From positions 38,297 to 102,296 of the forward strand of contig JAJTFK010000003.1 of the NCBI GenBank assembly GCA_021298655.1: a stretch of 64,000 nt of DNA, read 5' to 3'. The number at the start of each line of letters is the position of its first letter. The stretch's first letter is position 1. Positions 1 through 7,763 of the stretch are shown in pieces. The position numbers and the translations under genes were made by a program. The stretch comes from Cryomorphaceae bacterium (lineage in GTDB: Bacteria; Bacteroidota; Bacteroidia; Flavobacteriales; Schleiferiaceae). The notes under the pieces are model-generated. The model was not told where the DNA came from and did no database searches. It saw only the letters and a program-made list of their open reading frames with translations.

Positions 1-586
1 GCTCCATGGCTTCTTTTTCTGCCTTGTCGCTAACCTTTGGGTTGATGATTAATTGGGCGAGCTCGACCTCGGTACCAATCAAGGGCAGGGAGTCCAGCGG
101 AAGCTTGCGAATTTCCTGCTCCACTTCGACCGGCGTAACCTTGACGTTTTCGGTAATGGTGCCCTGCATGCGCTGCGCCGTGAGCTGGTTTTTCATCAAC
201 GGGCGCATTTCTTCTTTGATTTCGATAATCGACTTCTTGTAGTATTCGGTGAGTCGGCGCTCGCTGCCGATCTGGGCCACTAGCTGTTCAATTCGGCGCG
301 AAATGTTATCGTCGATTTCGGAATCTCCGACCTCTACCGAGTCAATGGCCGCGTGGTGAATGAGCAACTTTTCGAGAATGAGCTCTTGAAGCACCTCGCA
401 TTCGCTCCGGTCCTGGCCTTCGCGCTGGAGGGTTTCGCGCATGATGGTGACGTCCGACTGCAGGATGAGCTCGTTGCCCACGACGGCCACCACGCCGTCG
501 GCGAGTAGGGGTTGAGCCAGTGCGGAACCCGACCAACCGAGGAACAAGGTCAGGGCAATAATGAGGGGGCGAAGGGAAGTGGGCAT
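1..586 (-). CDS. surA: SurA-like periplasmic peptidyl-prolyl isomerase/chaperone, partial
   Basis: The gene starts at 586 and runs off the left edge, so only the first 195 codons are visible. A signal peptide (MPTSLRPLIIALTLFLGWSG, then SALAQ) is followed by the SurA N-terminal opening ADGVVAVVGNELILQSDV and a long charged helical region. This is the N-terminal chaperone part; rotamase domains, if present, lie outside the window. SurA-family proteins help outer-membrane proteins fold in the periplasm. The start is supported by a TAAGTTTG box 6 nt upstream. Several SurA paralogues are usual in Bacteroidota, so the symbol marks the family rather than strict orthology. Confidence 0.8.
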   Translation of the reverse strand, partial: MPTSLRPLIIALTLFLGWSGSALAQPLLADGVVAVVGNELILQSDVTIMRETLQREGQDRSECEVLQELILEKLLIHHAAIDSVEVGDSEIDDNISRRIEQLVAQIGSERRLTEYYKKSIIEIKEEMRPLMKNQLTAQRMQGTITENVKVTPVEVEQEIRKLPLDSLPLIGTEVELAQLIINPKVSDKAEKEAME

Positions 587-592
587 AAAAAA

Positions 593-600
593 CAAACTTA
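593..600 (-). promoter_or_regulatory. -7 box TAAGTTTG of the surA-like gene
   Basis: Exact match to the Bacteroidota TAnnTTTG element, 6 nt before the ATG at 586. It predicts a leader of only about 0-3 nt. Confidence 0.55.
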
Positions 601-614
601 CGGCGTTCAGCAAC

Positions 615-1391
615 TTAGGCTTCAACCTGCGCATTTCGTGCCAAAAGCTCCCGCGCCAAGTTTAGGTAGTTCTCGGCTCCCGTAGACGCGGCGTCGTAGA
701 CCATAATCGGTTCACCGAACGACGGGGCTTCGCTGAGTCGCACGTTTCGCGCAATCACGGTGTCAAAAACGAGCTGCTGAAAATGCTGGCGCACTTCGTC
801 TACCACTTGGTTGCTCAGCCTCAGGCGCGAATCGTACATCGTCAGGAGCATGCCTTCAATCTGAAGCGCCGGATTCTGAAGGTTTTGCACCGAACGCACG
901 GTGTTGAGCAGCTTGCCCAAGCCTTCGAGCGCAAAATACTCGCACTGAATCGGGATGATTACGGAATTCGCGGCCGTTAGGGCATTGAGCGTCACCAAAC
1001 CCAGCGACGGCGCGCAGTCGATTAGGATGTAGTCGTAGTCGTCCGCAATCGAAGCCAGGGCCGTTTGCAGCATGTACTCCCGTCGGGGCTTGTCTACGAG
1101 TTCGAGTTCGGCCGCGACCAAATCAAGGTGGGCGGGCATCAAGCTAAGGTTGGGATTTCGCCCGTCGACAATGGCTTCGCCCGGCGTGGCCGTATGCTCC
1201 AAAACGTGGTAGGTACCGGTTTTGGGCTCGGTCGGATCATAGCCCAGGGCCGATGTGGCGTTGGCCTGCGGATCGGCGTCAATCAACAGCACGCGCTGCT
1301 CCAGCACGCCCAACGCACTGGCCAGATTTACCGCGGTCGTCGTCTTGCCGACTCCGCCTTTTTGGTTCGCAACAGCAATGATTTTTCCCAC
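615..1391 (-). CDS. parA: ParA/Soj-family chromosome-partitioning ATPase
   Basis: A 258-aa protein with the deviant Walker A motif KGGVGKTTTAVNLA near residues 11-24, DADPQANAT, and the Walker B-like ILIDCAPSLG. Length and motifs fit chromosomal ParA/Soj, the ATPase that works with ParB-parS in origin segregation. No parB lies next to it here; its neighbours are a DUF3347 lipoprotein and the surA-like gene. The start codon is GTG, 5 nt downstream of a TACCTTCG box. Confidence 0.93.
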   Translation of the reverse strand: MGKIIAVANQKGGVGKTTTAVNLASALGVLEQRVLLIDADPQANATSALGYDPTEPKTGTYHVLEHTATPGEAIVDGRNPNLSLMPAHLDLVAAELELVDKPRREYMLQTALASIADDYDYILIDCAPSLGLVTLNALTAANSVIIPIQCEYFALEGLGKLLNTVRSVQNLQNPALQIEGMLLTMYDSRLRLSNQVVDEVRQHFQQLVFDTVIARNVRLSEAPSFGEPIMVYDAASTGAENYLNLARELLARNAQVEA

Positions 1392-1396
1392 GGAAG

Positions 1397-1404
1397 CGAA
1401 GGTA
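1397..1404 (-). promoter_or_regulatory. -7-like box TACCTTCG of parA
   Basis: One mismatch to TAnnTTTG, 5 nt before the GTG start. The same TTCG variant precedes the S46 peptidase gene at 63796. Confidence 0.4.
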
Positions 1405-1447
1405 GTACGGTCGTTTGGGCCTATGGGTGATTGTTTAAAACTTTAGC

Positions 1448-1963
1448 TCAGTTGGCCGAGGGAGCCAAGGCTTTGCGGACGACGCCGCAGGACAGCATTT
1501 CGTCGCCGAAGTAGGGGTTCATAACATTCGATTCGCGGCTGATCCAGGTGGCGCCCTCGTAATCGAACGCCATCGGGCAAAACTGCAAGTAGAGGGTGTC
1601 TTCGCCGGGATTGGATTCAAGCGAAACCAGGTACGCCTGGGTGAGGCTGTAGAAGGCTTCGCGCTGCGCTGCGAGGTCTGAGGTTGCCGCAATTTGGCGC
1701 ACGGACGACAGAAGTTGCTCGCCCGGACTGGAGGCGGTCCAGAGCGAATCCAAATGACGTGCTGCCTTTTGGGCCTCGTACGGGTTTGACGAAACTAAAG
1801 CGTCCTTGATGCGCAGGTACTGGTCGAGCGGAACCTCGGCGTAGGAATCCTGCAGGTAGGAGTTGGCAACCGGTAAAGAACAATCTGCCGTCTCGACGGA
1901 ATTCTGTTTGTTGGTGCAGGCCATAAAAAAGGCGGCCGAAGCCGCCATAAGTAGGTACTTCAT
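1448..1963 (-). CDS. DUF3347-family lipoprotein
   Basis: A 171-aa protein with signal peptide and lipobox (FFMAC, Cys at about 16). The C-terminal part carries the DUF3347 hallmark CPMAFDYEGATWISRES followed by NPYFGDEMLSCG. The domain is often found as a tail on, or next to, CusB-like metal-efflux adaptors, where Cys, Met and His residues are thought to bind copper; that role is inferred here. No efflux genes are adjacent. A TATTTTTG box lies 4 nt before the ATG, so it has its own promoter. Confidence 0.75.
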   Translation of the reverse strand: MKYLLMAASAAFFMACTNKQNSVETADCSLPVANSYLQDSYAEVPLDQYLRIKDALVSSNPYEAQKAARHLDSLWTASSPGEQLLSSVRQIAATSDLAAQREAFYSLTQAYLVSLESNPGEDTLYLQFCPMAFDYEGATWISRESNVMNPYFGDEMLSCGVVRKALAPSAN

Positions 1964-1967
1964 GCGG

Positions 1968-1975
1968 CAAAAATA
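1968..1975 (-). promoter_or_regulatory. -7 box TATTTTTG of the DUF3347 gene
   Basis: Exact TAnnTTTG match 4 nt before the ATG at 1963, predicting a leaderless mRNA. Confidence 0.5.
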
Positions 1976-1990
1976 CGCCGCAGCCAGGGC

Positions 1991-4291
1991 TTAGTTTCGG
2001 GCTTCTCGCATCGGGTTGCTGCGCCACTGCTGGGCGCCCGTGGGCTTGGGCAGGGCCTCGAGGTGCACCTCGACGTCGCCGCCCCAGCTGTTGTTGTACA
2101 GGTCAATGTCGGCAAGCTCCTTGAAGGGATCCAGCTCGATCGATACCGCCTTTTTGGGCAAAAACACCGTTTTGGTGAACTCCTGCTCCGACTGAATCCA
2201 GATTTCCGCGGGCCAACGCTCCACGTGCGAGGTTCCGTCGGCAAACGTGTAGCGAACCACTACCGGCATAATGAGTCCGCCGACGTTTTTCACGGTAACC
2301 TCGTGCAGGTAGCCTTGAGGGCCGGGCTTGAGTCCAGCCAGGCGCTTGGCGTCGGCCTTGCTGACGGCGTGGCGGTTGTACTCCGTGACATAAAAATCGC
2401 GGTAGGCGGGGTCCTTGTCAACCTTGGTTGGGCGGTTGCTCAGCTCGTTGCGCTGGTTGCCGATAAACGATTTGTACTCCGTGTCGGCTTCGGTCTTGCG
2501 CTGGGCCTCGAGCTCCTTGGGGTCAAGGGTTGGCACGGCGGCAATGCGCACCTTGCTCAACTCCTGGTCCACGGCTTCGGTGGTGTAGAACCATCCGCGC
2601 CAGAACCAATCGAGGTCCACGCCGCTCGCGTCTTCCATGCTGCGAAAGAAGTCGGCGGGCGACGGGTGCTTGAAGGCCCAACGGGTGCAGTAGGTCTTGA
2701 ATGCGTGGTCAAAGAGTTCGCGGCCCATCACCGTTTCGCGCAGGATGTTGAGGGCGGTAGCTGGCTTGCCGTAGGCGTTGTTGCCAAATTGAATCACGCT
2801 CTCGGAATTCGTCATGATGGGCACCTGGTTCAGGGCCGGAGAACGCATGTACTCCACAATCTTGTAGGCCGGACCGCGGCGCGACGGGTAGTTGACGTCC
2901 CATTCCTGTTCGGCGAGGTACTGCACAAACGTGTTCAATCCCTCGTCCATCCAGGTCCACTGGCGTTCGTCGCTGTTGATGATCATCGGGAAGAAGTTGT
3001 GGCCAACCTCGTGAATGATCACGCTGATCATGCCCAATTTGGTGGCTTCGGAGTAGGTGCCGTCGGCATCCGGACGTCCGCCGTTGAAGCAGATCATGGG
3101 GTACTCCATACCAATGTCTTCGGTATGAACCGAAATCGCCCGCTCGTAGGGGTAATCCACGGTGAACTTCGAGTAGGTTTCAATCGTTTGTGCCACGGCG
3201 CGGGTCGAAAACTGCTCCCAAAGCGGATTTCCTTCCTTAGGGTAGAAGGACTCAGCCAGCGTCGTACGGTTGCCCACCTTCACGGCCATGGCATCCCAAA
3301 TGAACTTGCGGCTCGTGGCAAAGGCAAAGTCGCGCACGTTCTTCGCGGTAAACACCCAGGTTTTGGTGGACGTGGCCTTTGTTTTTTCGCGTTCGCGGGC
3401 TTCGGCCTCCGTGGCGATAATCACCGGCTTGTCGGTCGCCTTGCGGGCCTCGGCCAAGCGCTGGCGCTGGACGGCCGTCAGCACGCTGCTTTCGTTGGTT
3501 AGGGTTCCGGTTGCCGCTACGAGGTGGTCGCTCGGCACCGTAATGGCCACTTTGTAGTCGCCAAAGGGAAGGGTGAACTCTCCCTGCCCGAGAAACTGCT
3601 TGTGCTGCCAGCCGACGTTGTCGCCGTACACGGCCATGCGCGGAAAAAACTGCGCAATGGTGTACAGCGTGTTGCCTTCTTCGTCAAAATGCTCGTAGCC
3701 GCTGCGGCCGCCGACCTTCATGCGGTCGTTCACCAGGTAGCTCCAGGCGATGTAGAACTTCACGCTTTGCCCCGGTGCGAGCACGGTCGGAAGGTCCACG
3801 CGCATCATGGTATTGTTGATCACGTACGGCAGCTTCGCGCCCGTGGCCGACTTCACTTCGGTCACGTTGAAACCTCCTTGGTACTTATCGACGTACTGCT
3901 CGCTGATCTGTTCGGGCGTGATCGACGAAGGGATGGAGCCCTTTTTGCTCAAATCCGTCATCGAGCCGGGCTTCATCATGTTTTGGTCGAGCTGCACCCA
4001 GATGTACGGAAGCGCGTCGGGACTGTTGTTGCGGTAGGTAATCCACTCGCTGCCCGTAAGGACGTGGGTTTTCTCGTCAAGGCTCAGCTGAATGTCGTAG
4101 TCTGCTCGGTTTTGGTAGTACGCGTGACCCGGTGCGCCGGCCGCATTTCGGTAGCTGTTGGGGGTTGGCAGCTCTTCTTCTAACTGGCGGAACTTGCTGT
4201 GGGGCAGCCGGTCAGCCGGCACATGCTGTGCGTTCAGTGCAAACGAGAAGGAGAGGACCGCAAGGATCCGAAGCGTGGAGGTGTTGTTCAT
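1991..4291 (-). CDS. M1-family (gluzincin) metallopeptidase, secreted
   Basis: A 766-aa protein with signal peptide (MNNTSTLRILAVLSFSFALN, then AQ). The zinc site is HEVGHNFFP with the downstream Glu in WMDEGLNTF, the HExxH-x18-E arrangement of M1 aminopeptidases. It probably cleaves peptides in the periplasm or at the surface. ATG 4291 overlaps the hupE-like stop in an ATGA junction, which favours it over ATG 4303; a TACATTTG box at 4312-4319 could also drive it from inside the upstream gene. It is the last gene of a DUF6702-HupE-M1 operon. Confidence 0.88.
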   Translation of the reverse strand: MNNTSTLRILAVLSFSFALNAQHVPADRLPHSKFRQLEEELPTPNSYRNAAGAPGHAYYQNRADYDIQLSLDEKTHVLTGSEWITYRNNSPDALPYIWVQLDQNMMKPGSMTDLSKKGSIPSSITPEQISEQYVDKYQGGFNVTEVKSATGAKLPYVINNTMMRVDLPTVLAPGQSVKFYIAWSYLVNDRMKVGGRSGYEHFDEEGNTLYTIAQFFPRMAVYGDNVGWQHKQFLGQGEFTLPFGDYKVAITVPSDHLVAATGTLTNESSVLTAVQRQRLAEARKATDKPVIIATEAEAREREKTKATSTKTWVFTAKNVRDFAFATSRKFIWDAMAVKVGNRTTLAESFYPKEGNPLWEQFSTRAVAQTIETYSKFTVDYPYERAISVHTEDIGMEYPMICFNGGRPDADGTYSEATKLGMISVIIHEVGHNFFPMIINSDERQWTWMDEGLNTFVQYLAEQEWDVNYPSRRGPAYKIVEYMRSPALNQVPIMTNSESVIQFGNNAYGKPATALNILRETVMGRELFDHAFKTYCTRWAFKHPSPADFFRSMEDASGVDLDWFWRGWFYTTEAVDQELSKVRIAAVPTLDPKELEAQRKTEADTEYKSFIGNQRNELSNRPTKVDKDPAYRDFYVTEYNRHAVSKADAKRLAGLKPGPQGYLHEVTVKNVGGLIMPVVVRYTFADGTSHVERWPAEIWIQSEQEFTKTVFLPKKAVSIELDPFKELADIDLYNNSWGGDVEVHLEALPKPTGAQQWRSNPMREARN

Positions 4292-4872
4292 CCTGTATAC
4301 CATTGGGAAGCCAAATGTAGCGAAATACCGAGGCACAGCGCACCCAGCGCCAGCGCAAAATCTTTGGGGCTAAACCGCCGCGCCGAGGCTCCTGCGCGGA
4401 GCAGAAACACGCCCGCCACCACGGCAAGCTGCCCTACCTCAACACCCAAGGCAAACCAGCCCCACGAAGCCCAAAGGGCCCCGCGGTCGCTCGGCAAGAG
4501 CGGGGCGAGGTCTTTGGCAAAAGCGAGCCCATGGACCACACCAAAAAGCGCAGCCACGGCCAGTTCGGCACGAAGCCAGCTGCGGGCTGGCGGCACCGTT
4601 CCCTTGAGCCAAACGACGCGGGCCGAGGTGAAAACTAACGTGGCGAGCACGGCACCTTCGACGGCCCGTTCCGGCAGCGGAATCTGAAGGGCGACTTGAC
4701 TGGCCATGGCCGCCGTATGGCCCACGGCAAACGCGGTCAGGGCTCCGAACCAGGCCTTCGCATCCTTGGGTGCGAACGGCGCAACGAGTGCCGCTACAAA
4801 GAGCAGGTGGTCCCAAGCTTGGGGATCGAGAATGTGAAACATGCCAAGCTCGGCAAAGGGCGGAACGGTCAT
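4288..4872 (-). CDS. HupE/UreJ-type integral membrane protein
   Basis: A 194-aa protein with about six hydrophobic segments. HILDPQAWDHLLF at the N-terminus and GVVHGLAFA in the middle match the HupE/UreJ_2 pattern. HupE/UreJ proteins are linked to nickel uptake for hydrogenase and urease, but no such enzyme lies nearby, so the substrate is unknown. It is joined to both neighbours by ATGA start/stop overlaps (4869-4872 and 4288-4291), so the three genes are very likely one translationally coupled operon. Confidence 0.75.
   Translation of the reverse strand: MTVPPFAELGMFHILDPQAWDHLLFVAALVAPFAPKDAKAWFGALTAFAVGHTAAMASQVALQIPLPERAVEGAVLATLVFTSARVVWLKGTVPPARSWLRAELAVAALFGVVHGLAFAKDLAPLLPSDRGALWASWGWFALGVEVGQLAVVAGVFLLRAGASARRFSPKDFALALGALCLGISLHLASQWYTG
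4312..4319 (-). promoter_or_regulatory. Possible internal -7 box TACATTTG for the M1 peptidase gene
   Basis: Exact TAnnTTTG match inside the 3' end of the hupE-like gene, 20 nt before ATG 4291 and 8 nt before ATG 4303. Confidence 0.4.
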
Positions 4873-5345
4873 TTGGGGTAGCGGAGTTCGAAGTTTGGTT
4901 GGCTTGGCGTACTCAGTGCGTCCAGGCGCCCTTGGGGTCCGCGCACAAAGTAGACGTTGCGTTGGTCGGTGAATCGTTCGTGCAGCAGGCGGTCCGTCAC
5001 GGTCAGCGGCAAACCCGTAGCCAAGTGAAGCCGAATTTCGACCGCGTCGGGCTGGTAGGTTAGGCCGTCAAATACCAGGGGCAGTTGCTTTCGGCCGCGG
5101 CTAACCTGAAGCCGACCGGCCACATACTGTTCCACGAGTTTTCGGGCTTCGGGGCGCTCAAGGCGCACTTTTACTCCGGGGTTGGCCTCGGCGATGGCCG
5201 CCTCAAGGTCGTCGGTGAACACTTTGATAACCCAGTCTGTTCGGCCGTCCCGCACCGTCAACTCATGCGAGGCCAGGTGAATGGGGTGGTCCGACGCGGA
5301 ACACCAAATGAAGCTGCTGAAAAGGAGGGCGAGGGTACGGAGCAT
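4869..5345 (-). CDS. DUF6702-family exported protein
   Basis: A 158-aa protein with an N-terminal hydrophobic signal (MLRTLALLFSSFIWCSA). The body begins DHPIHLASHELTVRDG and contains VIKVFTDDLEAAI, the conserved opening of DUF6702, a Bacteroidota family of unknown function found beside HupE-like and M1 peptidase genes. It is first in a three-gene operon. ATG 5345 is chosen over an upstream TTG because TAGGTTTG lies 6 nt before it. Confidence 0.65.
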   Translation of the reverse strand: MLRTLALLFSSFIWCSASDHPIHLASHELTVRDGRTDWVIKVFTDDLEAAIAEANPGVKVRLERPEARKLVEQYVAGRLQVSRGRKQLPLVFDGLTYQPDAVEIRLHLATGLPLTVTDRLLHERFTDQRNVYFVRGPQGRLDALSTPSQPNFELRYPK

Positions 5346-5351
5346 GCGGTG

Positions 5352-5359
5352 CAAACCTA
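5352..5359 (-). promoter_or_regulatory. -7 box TAGGTTTG of the DUF6702-HupE-M1 operon
   Basis: Exact TAnnTTTG match 6 nt before ATG 5345. It lies 10 bp from the TA-A-TTTG element (5369-5375) that precedes the divergent acsA. Confidence 0.5.
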
Positions 5360-5380
5360 ATCATTTCCTAATTTGAGCCC

Positions 5381-7300
5381 ATGGATGTTCCGTACCAAAT
5401 TCGAACGCACGATCAATACCTCGAAGCCTACCGAGCGGCAGCCGAAGATCCCGAGGTGTTTTGGGCCGATGTCGCACGGCATTTTCGCTGGCGGCGCACC
5501 TGGGATTCCGTCTTGGAATGGAACTTCACCGATCCGCAGGTGCGGTGGTTTCACGGCGCGAAGCTGAACATCACCGAAAACTGCTTGGATCGGCATCTGG
5601 ACGCGCGCGGAAGCCAGCCGGCACTCATTTTTGAACCGAACGACCCAGGTTCTCCTTCGCAGATCCTGACCTACCGCGAGCTGCATTTCCGGGTCATGCA
5701 GTTTGCCCAGGTGCTAAAGAACAACGGCGTCCAAAAGGGCGACCGCGTTTGCCTGTACATGGGCATGATTCCCGAGTTGCCCATTGCGGTCTTGGCCTGT
5801 GCCCGCATCGGAGCGGTGCATTCCGTCATTTTTGGCGGATTCAGTGCTCAGTCCATTGCGGACCGCGTCAACGACGCGCAAGCTGCGCTCGTGGTGACCT
5901 GCGACGGATCGCTTCGCGGGGCCAAGGAGGTGCCGCTCAAACCCGTCGTCGACGAAGCCTTGGGGGCCTGTCCATCGGTTCAAAAGGTCGTGGTGTACGC
6001 CCACACAGGAACCCCGGTTTCCATGAAAAAAGGTCGGGACCTTTGGTGGGCGGACGAGATCGAGCGCGTGAACGCCATGGGCAATCCCTTCGTCGAGGCC
6101 GAGGAAATGGATGCGGAAGACATGCTGTTCATTTTGTACACCAGCGGTTCGACGGGCAAGCCCAAGGGCGTCGTACACACCTGCGCCGGGTACATGGTGT
6201 GGACCAACTACACCTTCATCAACGCGTTTCAGTACCGACCGGGCGACGTGCACTTTTGTACGGCCGACATCGGTTGGATCACGGGGCACAGCTACCTTCT
6301 GTATGGCCCCCTGAGCGCCGGGGCGACCACGGTGATGTTTGAAGGCATCCCGACTTGGCCCGACGCGGGCCGACTTTGGGACATCGTCGATCGCCACCGG
6401 GTTTCCATTTTGTACACGGCACCCACGGCCATTCGCAGCCTTATGGGCTTTGGCCTAGAGCCCATAGCGGGCAAGAGCCTAACCAGCCTGAGGGTGCTCG
6501 GTACCGTCGGCGAGCCCATTAACGTCGAGGCCTGGAACTGGTACGGCACCCACATCGGAGGCGGTCGCTGTCCCGTCGTCGATACCTGGTGGCAGACCGA
6601 AACGGGCGGAGTTCTTATCTCCAATTTAGCAGGGGTAACGCCCGCCAAAGCCACGTTTGCCACCCTGCCAATGCCCGGCGTGGACCCGGTACTGGTCGAC
6701 GAGCAGGGAGAAGAAATCGCGGGCAACGACGTCAGCGGGAACCTGTGCATCCGCAAGCCGTGGCCGGGCATGCTCCGCACCACCTACGGCGACCACGAGC
6801 GCTGCCGCCAAACCTACTTCAGTGCGTATCCGGGCATGTACTTCACGGGCGACGGCTGCTTGCGCGACCGAGACGGGCACTACCGCATCACCGGCCGCGT
6901 GGACGACGTACTCAACGTCAGCGGCCACCGCATCGGAACGGCCGAGGTCGAAAACGCACTCAATATGCACGCGGGCGTGGTCGAGTCTGCGGTGGTCGGG
7001 GTTCCGCACGGAATCAAAGGCCAGGGGATTTATGCCTACGTCGTGTACCGCGGCGGCATCGACGACGCAAACCAAATTCGACGGGACATTGCCGCTACCG
7101 TCAGCCGAGTCATTGGTCCGATTGCCAAGCCCGATGCGATTCAGTTGGTGAACGGATTACCCAAAACGCGCTCGGGCAAAATCATGCGCCGAATTCTCCG
7201 AAGGATTGCGGAGGGCGAGACGGCCAACCTGGGCGATACCACCACGCTCCTCGATCCGGGGGTGGTGGATGAGGTTGCCGCGGGGCGCATTCCCATTTAG
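5381..7300 (+). CDS. acsA: Acetyl-CoA synthetase (AMP-forming)
   Basis: A 639-aa acyl-adenylate-forming enzyme, full length for Acs. Visible motifs are the P-loop YTSGSTGKPKGVVH, the adenylation motif DTWWQTETGG, the hinge GRVDDVLNVSGHRIGTAEVE, and the C-terminal PKTRSGKIMRR with the lysine that is acetylated in Acs. It converts acetate, ATP and CoA to acetyl-CoA. It is divergent from the DUF6702 operon with a 35-bp gap. A shortened box (TAATTTG, 5369-5375) lies 5 nt before the ATG. Its stop codon overlaps that of the convergent DUF6428 gene by 4 bp. Confidence 0.93.
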   Translation: MDVPYQIRTHDQYLEAYRAAAEDPEVFWADVARHFRWRRTWDSVLEWNFTDPQVRWFHGAKLNITENCLDRHLDARGSQPALIFEPNDPGSPSQILTYRELHFRVMQFAQVLKNNGVQKGDRVCLYMGMIPELPIAVLACARIGAVHSVIFGGFSAQSIADRVNDAQAALVVTCDGSLRGAKEVPLKPVVDEALGACPSVQKVVVYAHTGTPVSMKKGRDLWWADEIERVNAMGNPFVEAEEMDAEDMLFILYTSGSTGKPKGVVHTCAGYMVWTNYTFINAFQYRPGDVHFCTADIGWITGHSYLLYGPLSAGATTVMFEGIPTWPDAGRLWDIVDRHRVSILYTAPTAIRSLMGFGLEPIAGKSLTSLRVLGTVGEPINVEAWNWYGTHIGGGRCPVVDTWWQTETGGVLISNLAGVTPAKATFATLPMPGVDPVLVDEQGEEIAGNDVSGNLCIRKPWPGMLRTTYGDHERCRQTYFSAYPGMYFTGDGCLRDRDGHYRITGRVDDVLNVSGHRIGTAEVENALNMHAGVVESAVVGVPHGIKGQGIYAYVVYRGGIDDANQIRRDIAATVSRVIGPIAKPDAIQLVNGLPKTRSGKIMRRILRRIAEGETANLGDTTTLLDPGVVDEVAAGRIPI

Positions 7301-7746
7301 CAGCAACCGCTCCCTGGGGCGCACGTGTTTTTAGGCCGCGGCAGCTTTTCGGCGGGAATTCCGCAGGAATCGGAGGCCAGGCAGTTGGTGAACTTTGGGG
7401 TAAGGTGAAACGACATCCCGTCAAAATCGAGCCCGAAGGTTGAAAGGGAGGCTTGCTGGTACTCCACAAGGACTTCTTCGTTTCGAAGGCCTAAGCGCGC
7501 GGAAGCAGCGGTCAAAATCCCAAGCAGTTTTTCGGGACGCAGGCGGTGATCCGTATCTCCAGCGACAAAAAGCTGCAGGCTGACGGCTTCCTCACGCCGT
7601 TCGGTTCCGCCGCAGTCCACGTAATGCTTGCGGACCAGGGCGACTTCGGTCAGGTGGGCGTGGGGCGGAACCAGTCCGCCCTCGGCGTCGAAAAAGCGAA
7701 GGTGCTCCAGGTGCTGGACCGCGTGAAGAAAGTCGTTAAATGTCAT
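7297..7746 (-). CDS. DUF6428-family protein with Cys-rich tail
   Basis: A 149-aa protein opening MTFNDFLHAVQHLEHLRF and ending in a cysteine-rich tail (residues about 124-149: CLASDSCGIP, then CAPGSGCC). It matches my knowledge of DUF6428, a Bacteroidota family often met beside ArsR regulators and arsenic genes; the biochemical role is unknown. The Cys tail suggests metal or metalloid binding (inference). It lies 9 bp after the HMA-MauE gene, with an ArsR-like palindrome over its start codon. Confidence 0.6.
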   Translation of the reverse strand: MTFNDFLHAVQHLEHLRFFDAEGGLVPPHAHLTEVALVRKHYVDCGGTERREEAVSLQLFVAGDTDHRLRPEKLLGILTAASARLGLRNEEVLVEYQQASLSTFGLDFDGMSFHLTPKFTNCLASDSCGIPAEKLPRPKNTCAPGSGCC

Positions 7747-7763
7747 ATCGTAAAATTACGATA
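7746..7763. promoter_or_regulatory. ArsR-type palindromic operator candidate
   Basis: TATCGTA-AAAT-TACGATA has perfect 7-bp arms around a 4-bp centre. It overlaps the DUF6428 start codon and the stop codon of the upstream HMA-MauE gene. On the minus strand a TAATTTTA element, one base from TAnnTTTG, lies inside it, so a bound repressor would block RNA polymerase. No ArsR gene is in the window. Assignment to ArsR rests on the DUF6428 context. Confidence 0.5.

Noticed and set aside
1431..1440. Single TTGTTTAAAA upstream of parA, resembling the crt half-site
   Set aside because: Only one half-site, imperfect, and not placed against a -33/-7 as in the YceI and pirin promoters.
2063..3502. 479-codon open frame on the plus strand
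   Set aside because: Antisense shadow of the M1 peptidase gene, which has signal peptide and zinc motif; long antisense frames are common in GC-rich DNA.
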